NCBI RefSeq assembly: GCF_000344685.1
Contig: NW_006920418.1
Span: forward strand, 387,940-451,939
Length of the DNA: 64,000 bases
Source: Gloeophyllum trabeum ATCC 11539
Lineage: Eukaryota; Basidiomycota; Agaricomycetes; Gloeophyllales; Gloeophyllaceae
Reading direction: 5' to 3'
Positions 11,821-24,153 of this stretch are shown piece after piece. How positions within the stretch are numbered: the stretch's first letter is position 1; each line of letters begins with the position of its first letter. A program made the translations under genes and the position numbers. The notes under the pieces were generated by a model. That model was not told where the DNA came from, did no database searches, and saw only the letters and a list, made by a program, of their open reading frames with translations.

Positions 11821-12704
11821 TCAATGTGAGTGTTTCCTTCTCATCTCCACCAGAGCAAACTCCCTCTGCTCGACAGTTAATGGATCCAAGTGGCCCAGCC
11901 ACGGCGGCGTTCTAACCACGCAGAACTTCTCCATTTCCGGAGTCCAAGACTCTTTACCTCCACCGGCCTCCGCACAAATCTTATTCTTGCGAAGGTGAGC
12001 ACGCAGACTTGAGAACTTGAAACGCTGACCACAACCGGGGCACTCGTAGCGTCTGACGTCAAAATGAGTATCGCGGTGAGCGTTGCATGCGGGAATTGAG
12101 GCGCTGATATAGGTGCATCCACCGAACCGACAGACCACGTCCTCCGGGGTCAGTGGTCTCCATGTACGTCCCTGCAGCTGCTGCAAAAGCGATCCCCACC
12201 GCTGCGGCTGGTGCTCCCCTGTGGGCAGCTCCCGTTGCTGGGGCGGATACTGTCCCGTGGACAGTTCCTGCTGCCGCAGGAGTCTACCGAGTTCTGCTTT
12301 GAAATCCGGTAATTCCATTATTGCCTAAGCATTACATCAGGAGCTGGAGATATTTTGACAGATGTGATCCAGCAAACCTTGTGCTTACCTCGACGGCACG
12401 TAAGTCTTCTTCACTCGAAACGCCCGAGACAGAATCCTCGCTTGAATTACCGGTAGCGTCGTTCGAAGGCTGCGAGGGCCAGCCATCTGGAATTTGGCAG
12501 CGAACTTCGCTCTGGCTCTCGCTGTTATGGATGTGTGGATATTGGCTCCAGTCTGAGGACTCGGCATTGGTGGCCGGGGCTGTTGGAGCAGGCTGAGGCA
12601 ATATATAGGTGTTCGTTAGTTGAACGATGACTTCAACAATAGGCCCAGCTTACCAATGAGTCGTGGAAGGCGAAGATGGGCATAGGATAGTTGGTACGGG
12701 CCAT
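11821..12704 (-). CDS. C2H2-type zinc finger protein, paralogue 1
   Basis: Three exons, 12654-12704, 12389-12592 and 11821-12324, join in frame to 252 aa. Near residue 150 there is a finger with C-x4-C-x12-H-x3-H (CRFGGC to HRDTH), and near 180 a second module C-x2-C-x12-H-x6-C ending KNKIC, a C2HC form. A conserved tail follows with WTPEMEKF. Exon 2 is acidic and serine-rich (NSSEDSVSGVSSEEDL). Exon 3 opens with a helical segment and a short tandem motif (STGQYPPQQRELPTGEHQPQ). Two neighbouring genes share the second finger and the tail, so this is a local paralogue family. A DNA-binding role is inferred from the fingers only. Confidence 0.8.
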
Positions 12705-13759
12705 AATTACTGGTAAAACAAAAGAATATGGAAGAGAACGGGAGTAACTTGAGCGGTGAGGTACGTGGCTCAAAATCAATATAGGAAAGAGTATAGAGTG
12801 ATAAATGAGACGACACCAGTGCCGACTTGAGCTGAGAGGGAGAGAAATTTAATGGGCAAGAGGACACATCCGGGGGTCAATTTATACGTTCGGTTTGTGG
12901 CAAACTAGGGGCCATCCCTGGAGATGCCACCCCCCAAAATCACCAAGCGCACTTCCGCTTGGCCAGCTGTGGCCCGTTTACAGCGCATGTTCTAGTCCTC
13001 TCGGACTCAAAATGCTCTTGTTCCGAGATTTACCATCTGAAACAAGCCACACGTGGGAAGGGCATTGGATTGAGTCCTATGTCGTTGTGGCAAGCCATGC
13101 AACATTATTTGCCGCCAATCCGCTGCCAATCAGCAGCTGTAACTGATTATGTCATATCTAAGTTGACAAGTTTGGGATGAAATTCGGTCCGCTGTTCTAG
13201 AACACATGGAGTTAGAGGGACTAGCACTCAACAGATATGCACTCGAAGAGGGACTATTGAGTGCAAAAACTGATGCACAGAGAATCGGCGCTATCGTTGG
13301 ACATGTTGGAAAAGGCCCGCACTTACGGACAACCGAGGCAGATGCATAATGGCTCGGAAACCCTGACTATCAAGTGTGAGCTCCAAGTGAAGAAGGAAAT
13401 ACTGAAGGTCGAGTTTCAGACTGCGGGTTCGCTCACTGGCAGGCCACAGCGGTAGGTTATGTGAAAGCCGTCTCGCCTTCTCATTGGCCAACGTTGTAAC
13501 TCCGATTGGATCCGATTCCTTCCGCTGCTGCACAGTGCTGGCCCGTCGTTCGTCTGGCGTATTCATGGACTGTTCACATATGCAGGTACGTGACCTGACT
13601 GTATTACCACCCTCTCACCACCTCCCACGAAATGGAGTAACTGCAATGTGAGGTTTACTGGTCGCAATTACGATCCTAATGATTGCCAAAAATATGGGAA
13701 ACTTTTAGGATGCAGCAAGACAAAAACTATACATGACAACGTCTGCTACTGGAGAGTCA
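12705..13759. other. Spacer between zinc finger paralogues 1 and 2
   Basis: About 1 kb upstream of paralogue 1 and downstream of paralogue 2. Frames of up to 91 codons (13291-13566 minus) lack domains. Nothing supported. Confidence 0.45.
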
Positions 13760-14399
13760 TCAGTGGTCCACTATCACGAAATTGTCCATGTCCGTCGTCC
13801 AGTGGTGTTTCGCTCCCTTGCCTTTACGGCACTTGGCTTTGGCTCTCAAGTGCATTTGAAGACTAAGCGGGCGCTTATAGATTCTCTCGCATCCTGGACA
13901 TTGCCATCGCTTTGAACTTGACGGATCAGGCTCTGTGTCTGGACCAGGGTCCTCATCTGCATGGCCCGACCGCACGCTGTCCTCGAGGACGGTATCCTCG
14001 GAGACCATCACCAAGTCCGGGCTTCCGGACTCGCTAGCGTCATGTAGGTGTGTCTGGTCTTGTATTCCGCTAATGCATGCTGTCGTCGGCGTGGGGAGTC
14101 TCAGGTCGGAGAGCGCCACATATCTGACGCCCGCCTCAGACGGATATCTTAATTCCGGAATGGCAGCAGCTATATGCTGTTGGGATAACCATGATCAACA
14201 CACTTGTGCGGAGCGGAAGATTAGCGGGACGTACCAGAGCTGCGGCCCAGTCCTCGGGATTGATACCATCTGGGTTTTGGATACACTGAGCGCCGGTCGG
14301 TGTCGTGTTACAAACCAGATGCTGCTCTCCCGGTGCATGGGCGGGTTCTGCAGGGACCTCCGCGCCGACTTCCTGCTGTTCCAAATGCTCGTCCTTCAT
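13760..14399 (-). CDS. Zinc finger protein, paralogue 2
   Basis: Two exons, 14235-14399 and 13760-14176, with donor GTACGT and acceptor CAACAG, give 193 aa from the ATG at 14399. I rejected three nearer acceptors because each runs into a stop or changes frame. The protein is acidic and has one C2HC module near the C-terminus, CPGC then a leucine-rich helix to KAKC, followed by HHWTTDMDNF, the same tail as in paralogues 1 and 3. The first C2H2 finger of the others is absent. An additional 5' exon upstream of 14399 is possible, because a few in-frame codons (PLPRE) precede the ATG after a candidate acceptor. Confidence 0.7.
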
Positions 14400-15035
14400 C
14401 TCTCTGGGCAGTGGCTTCAGACAATGTAAGGGTTTTGTGCCGTCTATTCAAGCGGAAATGTGGCGTGGCCAGTAGAGCGGGTCTCTTCGCGTTCAGGATT
14501 GCACCGCAAGTCCAGACGGCGGATAGGCAGCACCAGATAAGAGGAAATTCTTGAGCTCCCGAAGGTTCAGCTTCCCTGCACCTTATATCTGGCGCTGTGG
14601 CACCGATGTGGCGAGTGGCACTCGTACATTGTGGCACTAGCAAAGCTTTGTGTCCTCGATCATTCCGCAATTCGTAATTATGGTTCTTTGTACTAGGGAC
14701 GCTTTACTCAGAGGCTACTTTTGTCTCTGACAAGATCGCCAGCATAGGAAAGCTAGTGGCCCGACTACTGGTGTATGGTGTTGTCGACGTCGTTGCTCCG
14801 GTGTTTTGCTGCTGTCATGCTGACTCTAATGCGGCAGACGACGGTCAGACCCGTAAGATTGTCGTACGTGGCTGAAATCCAGCGTCCTACGCTGGGATTA
14901 CGATTGATATCCTTGCACATGAAGCGCGATACATATTACACACAGTCCTCGAAACAAGATAGAATATTTACATGATTCAGAAGCAACCTCAATCAGTGGT
15001 CCCTGGCGTCGTTGCATCCAGAATCAAGCAGCCCT
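14400..15035. other. Intergenic stretch, 3' side of CorA gene
   Basis: About 640 bp with short frames only. It may include the first exon or 5' UTR of zinc finger paralogue 2 and the 3' UTR of the CorA gene. Confidence 0.4.
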
Positions 15036-17101
15036 TCAGAACTCACTGGCCTTGGCCGAGTTACGCAGGACGGAACGCGTTTGCATATGCCGCTTGAGTT
15101 TCATCAAGTCTGCCCACAGGAATATGACCCCGACAGCTGCCAGGACGGGTAAAGCGATGGCCCAGAACCTAGCAGCACACAGTGAGTAGGCGATTGGTGT
15201 ATTGATTGGCTTCCTGAACGGTGCCTACCATTTATCGCTCGTCGGGGGGTCCGTGTTCTTGGCCCAGAAGACGTTGAAATTCATTCCCTGCGACAGTCAG
15301 TTCGCACACTTGCGCAGCCGTCAAATACTGGTAGACGTACGAAATACCCTGTTAGGAAGGTCATGGGCAGCATGGTCACTGTCACCACAGTCAAGCGCTT
15401 CCTGCTCAGCAGATTATAGTATGTCATTTAGACGGGAAATGCGGACGGACATAGCCATGTTCATATCTCCAGAAGCCACCTAAAGAATGGAAGGTGAGAT
15501 GCGAATGTTGACGGTAGGCAAATAAACGTACGTTGAAGGTACAATCGATCAAGTTCTCCGTGACGTTTTCGAACATATCCAGGCTCCCCAGGATATATTC
15601 CATGTGATCAAGTACATCCGCCTATCGGTCTATTTTAGCAAGCAGACTGGCATGAAAGGGTGCGGTAGACACGAACCAGGTATGTCTTCGCGGTAGGCGA
15701 CAGATACCCTTGTACGCCCCGTACCTGGGTGCTTTCGGTCTGCGATGCATCAAGGGAGGCAACGGACCAATCCATATCGTAGCGTCGTAATCTGTACACC
15801 AACGACCGTATCGGCGCTAGGGTACGCTTATGGAGGATAAGATCCCCGGAGATGACATGCACTAATGGGAGTATTGTAAGATTCACGCGTTATAATTGAA
15901 CCGAATAATTCATACGATATCTGACCGTCTTCAGCTTGGGGTTCATCAGAACTTGTCGCTCAAGCTTCAAGATCCTCCCTTGATACTCGTCGACTACCTC
16001 CATAGCTCTATCGACAACTAAAGAGACGAGAGCCCGGATGGACGTCAGCACGGGACCTGTATCGCCAAGGGTTGCACGCACTAAGATCCATGATACCTTG
16101 GACGAGGACGGAGGCGTCGGCCGTCATTCTGAGGACACTGTCCAGCTCTTGGAGACGTTGGGCTATGGGCTCGGTGAAAGCTATCCCTAAGTCTGGGGAG
16201 ATGGAGATGACAGTCCCTAATATACCATGGGCGATGAAACGGTATATTGCAGGATATGGGACGGTACGGCTTACCGTCACGCAAGAGGCATATGAACATC
16301 GGTTGAATCTTGACGTGCACACCGCCCTTCCTGAGGGCTTTGGTGGCTGCGCGGTATGGGTCCTGACTGCATAAGCACGAGGAAGGTGGCGGATGTCAGG
16401 GGACAAAATTTATTACCTCTTGGATGCTTGATCTGCTTCGGTCTCCATTGATTTCCCGGACCTGACTTGAGGCAAGACCCTTGTATTTCCTGTCATTGTT
16501 GCCCGCTTGCTGCGTGGGTGATGAAGAAAGAGGCAGGTCGGTTATGTCTTCGGCATCTCGATCGTTGTCAACTGTATGGCGGAGGATGCGGAGGAAAAGG
16601 TGTTTTGTATAGTAATCCGCCTTAGAGGCTGCGTTCCCTCGCTGACTAAGGATATCTTCTAGCGCCAGGGGGTGGAGTGCTGAATGCTGTTGAGACCGTG
16701 ACCCCACTTGTGAGCAAAGAACACCTACAATACTTCACTGCCAGTGTACTCATCACATCCCAGCTGATGCCAGAGACGTTGATCCACCTCACCTTGACCC
16801 ACGAGTGCCTCGCGGATGCCGCTGGGTCCTTCGCCCAGTCAATGAAAGTGTCATTCGACATCCTGCGCGCTTTGCGGTTGGTCTTGGAATAGTCAGTGAC
16901 TTCAATTTGGCACTCCTTCCGTACATGCCCATACAGTGCGAAGGCTGTTAGGCTGCGCGGATCGACACCGGGCTCGGCGCCTATGAGGGTGTGGCCTGAC
17001 ATCATGGAAGACGCTCGTCGCATGAGCATCACCTTCCTAACTACTTCGCGGAATCGTTCGCGAGCAGCGCGAGAGCCAGTATCGGGGCATTCGGGAGTCA
17101 T
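15036..17101 (-). CDS. CorA-family Mg2+ transporter-like protein
   Basis: Eleven exons join in frame to 505 aa: 16729-17101, 16417-16679, 16275-16362, 16082-16216, 15916-16017, 15677-15861, 15532-15621, 15451-15479, 15341-15401, 15229-15287 and 15036-15168. The cytosolic part carries the fungal CorA-like pattern WVKVRWINVSGISWDV, SLHPLALEDIL, YYTKHLFLRI, AMEVVDEYQGRILKLERQVL and SGDLILHKRTLAPIR. Two helices close the protein: LTVVTVTMLPMTFLTGYF runs straight into GMNF (GMN at about 443-445, the CorA selectivity signature), and a second helix FWAIALPVLAAVGVIFLW follows. The topology and GMN support divalent-cation transport across a membrane; whether plasma membrane, vacuole or mitochondrion cannot be told. 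The 29-nt exon 8 uses donor GTCCGT, needed to avoid an in-frame stop. Confidence 0.9.
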
Positions 17102-18523
17102 GGCCGATACGGCTCTCGCCCTGGCACAGTTTAAGATAAGACGTGTGTGCGAATGGAAAGAGCCAGCTCACTTGCGAGGCTCCTCATCCTGAGAAGAGTG
17201 CCAGCCTTTTGAATCTAAGCGACTCCAGGACGGTCTCGAGGACATGGTAGTTATAGCTCAGGGTCGCCGCCCTCTCTGCCCCGGTCCGAAGCTGAAACCT
17301 GAAGCTAAAAAACTATAACTACAACGTTTAGAGCAGTACAGCTCCTGGGGCTCGCAAGAAACGAGGACGTTGACTGCGGTGGCGCGCGCTATAGCAGGTC
17401 GTTCTATTTCAGTCTTCGGTATTTATACACGATTTAAAGATAGAGCAACATCTATTATGGCTGTCCGTACCACCTCCTGTTATAGCCATGACCGAGCGCA
17501 TCGTGCAAGTATAGGAACAGTCAGTGCTGACTATGAAGAAGGGGTGGCAATTTGGTGGCAACAAATGTCGAGTACAGTACTCGAGTGACTGCTTGAAGTG
17601 GTAGTCGGCATTTACCGGAACGGTTCCACTGCAGACTCCCTGTTGTGAAGATGTCACAACCTCAGCACGCTTCGAAGTTCGACTCGGATCGAGCTCAGCG
17701 ACTCGCCTTCGCTCAGGCAACGCCAGGGCAACGCTCGAGCTTTCCATTCTTCCGTCTGCAAGTAGGGAAACAGAGCGCACGTGATCTGCTGCGAGTGGTC
17801 GTGCCTAAACTTACAGATATAAGAAAAATATCAGGCGTGCGTCGAGTATTACCGCTCCGACTCATGTGCGGGGGCTGAAGCTCAAATGCGACATCGTCCA
17901 AGCCACAGAATCTACCCCGACTCGTATATAAGGTGTCAATGACATACTAACGAATTGGCTCTATGAACCCCCGTAAGTCTCCCTGTCGAAATCCCGGATA
18001 ATAAGACCCAGTCGTGAAGAGGGCATCGGAGTGCCGAAGACGCTGGCTTCCTGAAGTGCAAGGTCCTCTTTTAGCTCAACGAAGCTCGTAGCTCTGATAG
18101 GGCGCGATTGTCTGGCGGGGATTCTCATCACAAATATCGAGAAACGAAATCGTTTCCCAAAGGCTCTCCGATTCGGACTCCCTCCTTCAAATCCTGAGAC
18201 GTCCACGTCCCCACTGAAGCCACGCGCACGGGCCAAATGTACCGATATCATTTGCCCACATCCTCTGGCAGTGCGCTTATTCTCGAGACGAGCGCGTCAA
18301 GGGAGTACTATAGGGGTCGGTTGGATTTCTTGCGGATCTTGCAGTGATAGCGGGTGAGCTGATTGCACAGTTGTACGCAGGACTCACTACCCAAGGTCGC
18401 GGGAATGATGTATCGTACCACACACACATTCTCTCTCTCGCAGAATAGACAAGGATTCAACTGCGACGGTACTGTATCTGGAAGCCTGCTCAACGTACGA
18501 CACTCGACACTCCAGGCTCCCTT
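17102..18523. other. Intergenic stretch upstream of CorA gene
   Basis: No gene I can support. A minus-strand frame at 17961-18251 ends in a plausible acidic tail (LGLIIRDFDRETYGGS) but has no recognised domain or linked exon. Confidence 0.4.
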
Positions 18524-18588
18524 CCATTGTGTTAGTACCAGCAGTTTTTGGCCGGTCGGCCAAGAACCTGGCAGTACCAACACAATGG
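18524..18588. repeat. Long imperfect hairpin, about 30-bp stem
   Basis: The sequence starts CCATTGTGTT and ends AACACAATGG; the two halves pair over about 30 positions with a few mismatches and a very short GGTC-type loop near 18554. It lies outside any supported gene. Confidence 0.7.
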
Positions 18589-18929
18589 GACAGCAAAGCA
18601 GCCGATGGGTGGAGTTAGGTTTCCCATTTTCCAACACATACTGGGGTAGTATACCGCTTCGCTCGGTATCCGCTTCTATCACCTTCCATCATGCAGCAAC
18701 GTATCAAATACACGCCTTCTAGCCTACAGTAATTTTCGATCTACAGTTGTGGCACTAGTCTATGGTGCGATGCGATGCGGTGTGGTGCGTGTTTGTATAT
18801 GATTGTAAATGAAGCAGATGCGGTCCGAGTTTTGTATGCTGAGTAGAGATGAATGCCCCGTGTGTCCCAATTTTGAGTCGCAGCCCGTCCTTCCAAGCCT
18901 TTTCACACACCCCGTCCTTCCTAGCCTTT

Positions 18930-21325
18930 TTACGCACCCCCCTCACCCTTTCCACCACCGCCACCGCCACCATTCCCCTGTTTCCCCTCCCCAGCCCCGC
19001 CCTTCTCAACCCGGCTCTCCCAAGCCTCCTCCTCCCTCCTCTTCCTCACCCCCGCCTTCACCATCCTGTGCACGCCAGCAACGCCCGTAACCTCGCGCAG
19101 CCGCCACGCGGGGAAGTTGACGAATGATACGTCCCCGCCGAAGATGAATACGTCGTACAGGAGGCAGCCGAGGATCCCGCCCGCAAAGGTGGAGAGGATT
19201 GCCTGGGGGGTTGTCAGCGGGGTTGTTTGGGAGGATGGAGGCAAGGAGTTGAAGGAGAGGAGCGAGAGGATAAGAAAGGCGAGGGGGATGGGGGCGGAAG
19301 AGACGGTGAGGGGTAAAAACGCACCCCGTTGAGCCACCACCACGAGTCGTGGTGCCACACGACCGCGCCGTAGCCCATGAACCACAGGAATATCCGCGGG
19401 CCGAGGTCGCGCGCGGGGTTAATCGCGTATCCCGATATCCAGCCCTATCGCCGTATATTCACGTGAGTGTTTATTCTACACTAGTTAGAAAGAGGAGGAG
19501 GCACCTGGGACATGCCGAGCGCGATGATGGTCAACCCGGTAATGAACGCGCCGAGGCCTGCTCCGGGGGGCGCGTTGTTCTAGAGAAAGTGTGTGCTCTC
19601 AGAACCTCGCAGGGGACTGTGGAGAGGGGGGACGGACCTCGTCGCCTAGTGCCAGGACTACTACGTGCAAAATCCCTGTCGCGATGACCTCCCTATACAA
19701 ATCAATCATCAGCACCATCCCATCACCAAACTCCTGAAAACAAAAGAGGCAGGACACGAAAGAAAGCACACGACACCCACTGCAAGCACCCCTGGCGCGC
19801 CCCGCCGACCTCCTGCGACGGCATTGTGATGAATAGCGGTGCGCTGGCGTTCGTCCCGTACAGCTTCATCTCTGGGTCGTACTTCTCCAGGGCGACCTTG
19901 TAATTCCCGTACAGGATCGCCGCGCCGCAGAACGCCCCGAAGATCTGCGCGAGGATGTAGCGCGGAACCTACGTTCGAGCGAGAAATTTCGGTCAGCAAT
20001 CAGTAGTATTGGTTGGCTGTATGAGGGAAGGGCTGACCATGCGCCATGGGAACCCGCGGAACATCGCGAGGCAGATCGTAATTACTGGGTTGATGTGGCC
20101 TCCGCTGCGAGACGCGATGCACGTCAGCATCTCTGGACGTTCTAAAGCAATCAAGCGGAAAGCCAGACCTAACGCCGCCGGAAATGTAAATAGCCAGCGT
20201 TACCGCATACCCCCACGCAAACATCAAATTCGTATAGTTCCCATACGTCCCTTCGGATATCTTCGTCTGGCAAGTGGCACCAATACCAATCAGGATCAGC
20301 ACGAGCATGCCCAGCCACTCCGCGAACGGCTCGCGCAGCTTCCAGCGTACGTACGCCCAGCGGTTACTCATGTGGTAGCGCCCGTCCTCGAGCATCGGCC
20401 CGCCGACCTGGCCCTGCGGCTCGCCGTCTACATTGCCGCTGCGGTGCATGTCGTCGTGCGCCCCGCCGTCGTCGTAGACGGTGGTTGCGCCAGAGGGCGG
20501 CGGGGACTCCGCCCGCGTCGAGCCCCTCCGTTGTGTGTGCGCCGCCGGTATCTTCTCCAGCGCGGGCCTGAGATCCGGCGCGGGGCCAGGAAGTGAATTC
20601 CTGCGCGCCCCGCCCGCCGACACGGGGATCTCGTCGCGCAGCGTTTCGAGCGGGTTCCCCGGCTCCTGGTCGCGCGGCAGTCGCGGCCCCGGCTCCTGCA
20701 GGCGCAGCTGCCCCGTGCGCACGAGGTCGAAGCCCTCGGAGGACGAGCCATGCGGCGCGACCTCGAGCTCCTCGAGGATGGGCGTGCGCGAGGAGGGGTG
20801 CGGGCGGTAGAGCTTGCCGTGCCGCGGGCGGTCGGGGAATACGCCTCCGACGCCCCAGATGGTGTTGCGCTGCCTGCGTTCCTGGGGTTACGGTGAGTAC
20901 GGAAAGTGACAGAGGGAGTGTGCGGAGGGGATGCTCACATCGTCAGGCTGCCCGCCGACCCAGAACCCGCCGAGCCGCTCGGCCGTCTGGGCGAGGTTGA
21001 CGCTGCCGGGGCGCTTCTCCTTCCACCGGTGGCGCCGCCGGCGGTTGCTGGGCGTGTTGGAGGACGTCGTGCTCCCTGTGTTCGTCCGCCCGACATGGTT
21101 GTTCGAAGGGGAGTCTGAGGAATGCGAGTCGCGGGACGCTGGCGGCGTGAAGAGATTCCGCAGGGATGTGCCAGAGCTGGAAGGGGTCGGAGGGGGTGAG
21201 AATCCTTCGCGTTGGGATGGCATTGCGTTTGGTTGTAGTCCTCTGGATGAGCTGGACTCGGAGAGTGCTTGAGACGGAGACCTCTGCGCCGCAGGCGAGA
21301 TGTCAAAGTAGCCCGAAGTCGCCAA
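18930..21325 (-). CDS. Aquaglyceroporin (MIP family, Fps1-like) with long N-terminal extension
   Basis: Eight exons give 625 aa: 20939-21325, 20169-20881, 20038-20104, 19781-19968, 19638-19692, 19505-19579, 19325-19444 and 18930-19202. About 290 hydrophilic residues rich in Ser, Pro and Arg precede the channel core, as in fungal Fps1-type glycerol facilitators. The core starts at REPFAEWLGMLVLILIG. The first pore box is HINPV (about 370-374), an NPV variant of NPA; the second is canonical, INPARDLGPR (NPA at about 504-506). The Asp after the second box (NPARD) is typical of glycerol-conducting members. The C-terminal tail is glycine-rich and charged. The likely role is glycerol and water flux across the plasma membrane during osmotic change, controlled by the N-terminal extension; that control is inferred from yeast Fps1. 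Confidence 0.92.
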
Positions 21326-22789
21326 TGCTAAAGCTGCGTGGGGCGAAGGGTTTAGTTACGTTTACAGAACCTGTCAAGCAGAACAACAGAAAGAAAGCAG
21401 CAGCAGCGAAGACAGAAGGTATATGTACTGTACCGTCTGGAGTCGGTGGCGCGGAGAAGGCTCACTTGCCGGCGGTAACTTGAACACTTCGATCAACCTC
21501 GACGTCGGTCATATTTCTGTCACCATACGTGTGTGGGGTCAAAAACTGCTCGAACGCCCCGGAAATAGGAGGCGAGCACTCTGCTCGGCGGGCCCTGCGC
21601 CGACTCCCACGTCCTCAACGATGACCCGTGAATGTCATAATGAGGCCTCATCGTCTTCCACGCCGCTTCATCGATAGCAGCCCTTCTCTTCCTCCATTCC
21701 GCCTTACTTCGAGGGTGCTCTTGTATTAACGCAGGATTGTGGCAAGTGGCAAACATCGAACATAGTCCGCAGCGGTAGAGAAGCTTCGAGGCTCGTTCAG
21801 CTGACCGAGACAATTGCATCAAGTGCCCAAATCTTAGATCTTGCGGAATGACGTTGTTGGTCCTCGGTCGACTTCCTGATGGCCGCCGGAAAGCCAGGAT
21901 ATAAGACCGGACCTTCTGCTTTCGTTTATGAAGTCATGAAGTTCTGAATCTGCTCTTCACTACATATGTTGCAATGTTTTCGGTCAGTCTTCTCATTACA
22001 GTGCCTTGCATAAGAAACTGAACATCAATTTCCACGCGCGTTGTGTGTCCGCGCCAAATATACCCGTTTCGGGTATCGGCAAATGTGCAGCAAAGACCCA
22101 TTCGAGAGGGAGGGTAGCTAGGCATACAGCTGGGGATAGAGTATAATGATTAACGGCGCTTATTGTAGTTGTAGAATATACATTTCATGAATTCTTCGCT
22201 GAAGCCTTTCGAGCCCTCTCGGGGCGTCTGCGAATCCCTGCCCAGCAAACGGACCCATGAAAGGCCTTCCGGACCTACCTGAAAAGGGTATAAACAAATA
22301 ATGCGCGCGGAAATGCGATGTTCAATTTCTTATGCAAGGTACTGTAATTCAGCGTCGAGCAATGAGTCAGCCTGAACCTCCGACGCTATAACGATTGGTT
22401 GGGGTCAAACTGCTTCTGACTCGTAGACAGGTTTGTAGAGCAAATGAATGTTACTAACTTGTCACCCTCTCACCGCAGGTCTATGCAGAAGGTACGGTCT
22501 GAATGGTCCTTCAGCGAATTTATACAAGTCAGGGCAAGACGGGAGGGCGAGACGGTGCAAACGGACAAAGATGAAATTTCTGTACGCCACGGTGTAGGTA
22601 CAAACAACAGTAAATACTCTTGTGGCGCACCCTGGTGTGGGTTAAAGCATTTTTAAATTCCAGGTGGACAAACAGCGTATGTATTGATAGTTGGGGTATA
22701 CAAGGAACACATTCAAACGGTGTCCAACACTCTAAACGTATCTATATATCGTCATAAAGTCATAACAAGAGGGACCGCCGGGTATCACC
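21326..22789. other. Intergenic stretch with one weak candidate gene
   Basis: 1.46 kb upstream of the aquaporin and downstream of zinc finger paralogue 3. Apart from the small minus-strand frame listed separately, nothing is supported. Confidence 0.4.
21520..21819 (-). CDS. Hypothetical small protein, weak candidate
   Basis: A frame of about 99 codons starting at the ATG at 21819, with two cysteine pairs early (YRCGLCSMFATC) and a charged helix rich in Arg, Lys and Glu. A donor (GTATGG) near its end could splice to a further exon below 21500. I do not recognise it, and chance cannot be excluded. Confidence 0.3.
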   Translation of the reverse strand: MQLSRSAERASKLLYRCGLCSMFATCHNPALIQEHPRSKAEWRKRRAAIDEAAWKTMRPHYDIHGSSLRTWESAQGPPSRVLASYFRGVRAVFDPTHVW

Positions 22790-24153
22790 TCAAGGCATCT
22801 CCTCCGTAGGCGTCAACTCCCCCTCCCATGGCTCGCTCCAATCATCTCTGAACTTACCCAAATTTGGGCCCCAGGTCTCTCTCGGGCCACTTGCCTTCAA
22901 ACATCCCTCCCGCGAGAGGATATGTCGCTTGAGCGCATCCGGGCGCCCGAAGAGCGTAGTGCACCCCGCGCAGGCCCACTGGTACGCCTCGGCAAAGTGC
23001 GTCCGCCGGTGGCGGTGGCAGTCGGCGACGGTCTTAAACGTCCGCGTGCACGCCGAGACGCGGCAGACGAGCTCGACCGGGTCGACTCTGCTCTGTCTCT
23101 TCTTCTTGGGGTGGACGGGCGAGGGATCGGCGGTGGCGCCTGTCCGCTTGCGCGAGCCGGAGGGCCTGCGGAGGGAGTCTCTAGGTCTCGAAGGTCCCGC
23201 GCTACGTCGTCCAGCCTGCGCGTCCTCGTCCTCGTCAGCCGGGCAGGCCCGCGCGGATCCGCCGAAAGACGTGTCCACATCGTCCCACTCAACCGGCCCG
23301 GGCCCCTTTACCAGCTCCAGATCCCTCAGGCAGACAGTCTGCGGTTGTGGCGGGGGAACGAAGCCCGCCTGGACGAGGTAATCCGGCACCTCCACCCCGC
23401 CACACGCGAGCTCCGGGACGAGCTTTGACTTGGGCACATTCGAGTCCGGCGGGCGCGTGTCGTACGCCAGGAAGCGCCGACCGTAAGCCTCGACTGCTAC
23501 TAGGCGACGGTGGGACGGGGGCGCGGGAGGGATGTCGGGAGAGGCGAGGGACCTGGCAGAGACGACAGAAGGGGAAGGGGAAGGGCATGCGGTACAGTCC
23601 GAGGCGGTGTCTGAGCAGTCCGAGCTCACGCCGTCGGAGGATAGCTCTGAGAGTGAGTCCGTCTCGGTGTCTCGTGGTATAGGGCACTGCAATAGAATGA
23701 GCTGCGGGGTTGAGGAGCATGGTAAGCGTACTTACGGTGGGCTTATATTCAGCATCCTTGTCTCCTCCACCTAGCGTGGGGATCACGAAGGATACGTGCG
23801 CGGGATATTCAAGCCCTGTAACCAAGGAATATAAGTGTCCCTTGACCTCAACCACATGGATAGTGTATACGCACTGAACTCCCTGGCCGATCCACTGCTG
23901 CATTCACCGTCATATCCGCTCACTCCCTCCAGACCGCCATACTAAGAGAGTCGAGCTTAGTGAATAGAGTATGTAGATAACTGAGTCTGGTTCACTCACA
24001 TCGAAGATGTCCAGACGGCCTATGGCGTCCATGAACGTAGATTCCGTGTCATAGAATGACGGCCTATTGTGGGACAAGGAAGGTTGGATAGTTGCAAAGT
24101 CTACAGCATCAAATTGTCACTTACCTGGTGATAAAAACGCTGGGGTGTGGCAT
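22790..24153 (-). CDS. C2H2-type zinc finger protein, paralogue 3
   Basis: Best model: four exons, 24125-24153, 24000-24063, 23736-23882 and 22790-23686, 378 aa, all GT-AG and in phase. A shorter alternative starts at the ATG at 23903, giving a two-exon, 354-aa protein. An early segment GHLYSLVTGLEYPAHVSFVI is well structured. The middle is acidic and Ser/Pro-rich with a basic cluster (HPKKKRQSR) that could be a nuclear signal. Two fingers follow: C-x4-C-x12-H-x3-H (CRVSAC to HRRTH) and a C2HC module (CAGC to REGC). The tail RETWGPNLGKF matches those of paralogues 1 and 2. Probably a nuclear DNA-binding protein, by inference from the fingers. Confidence 0.8.

Noticed and set aside
20428..20810. 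Frames opposite or beside the aquaporin N-terminal extension
   Set aside because: Arg/Ala-rich shadows caused by high GC content.
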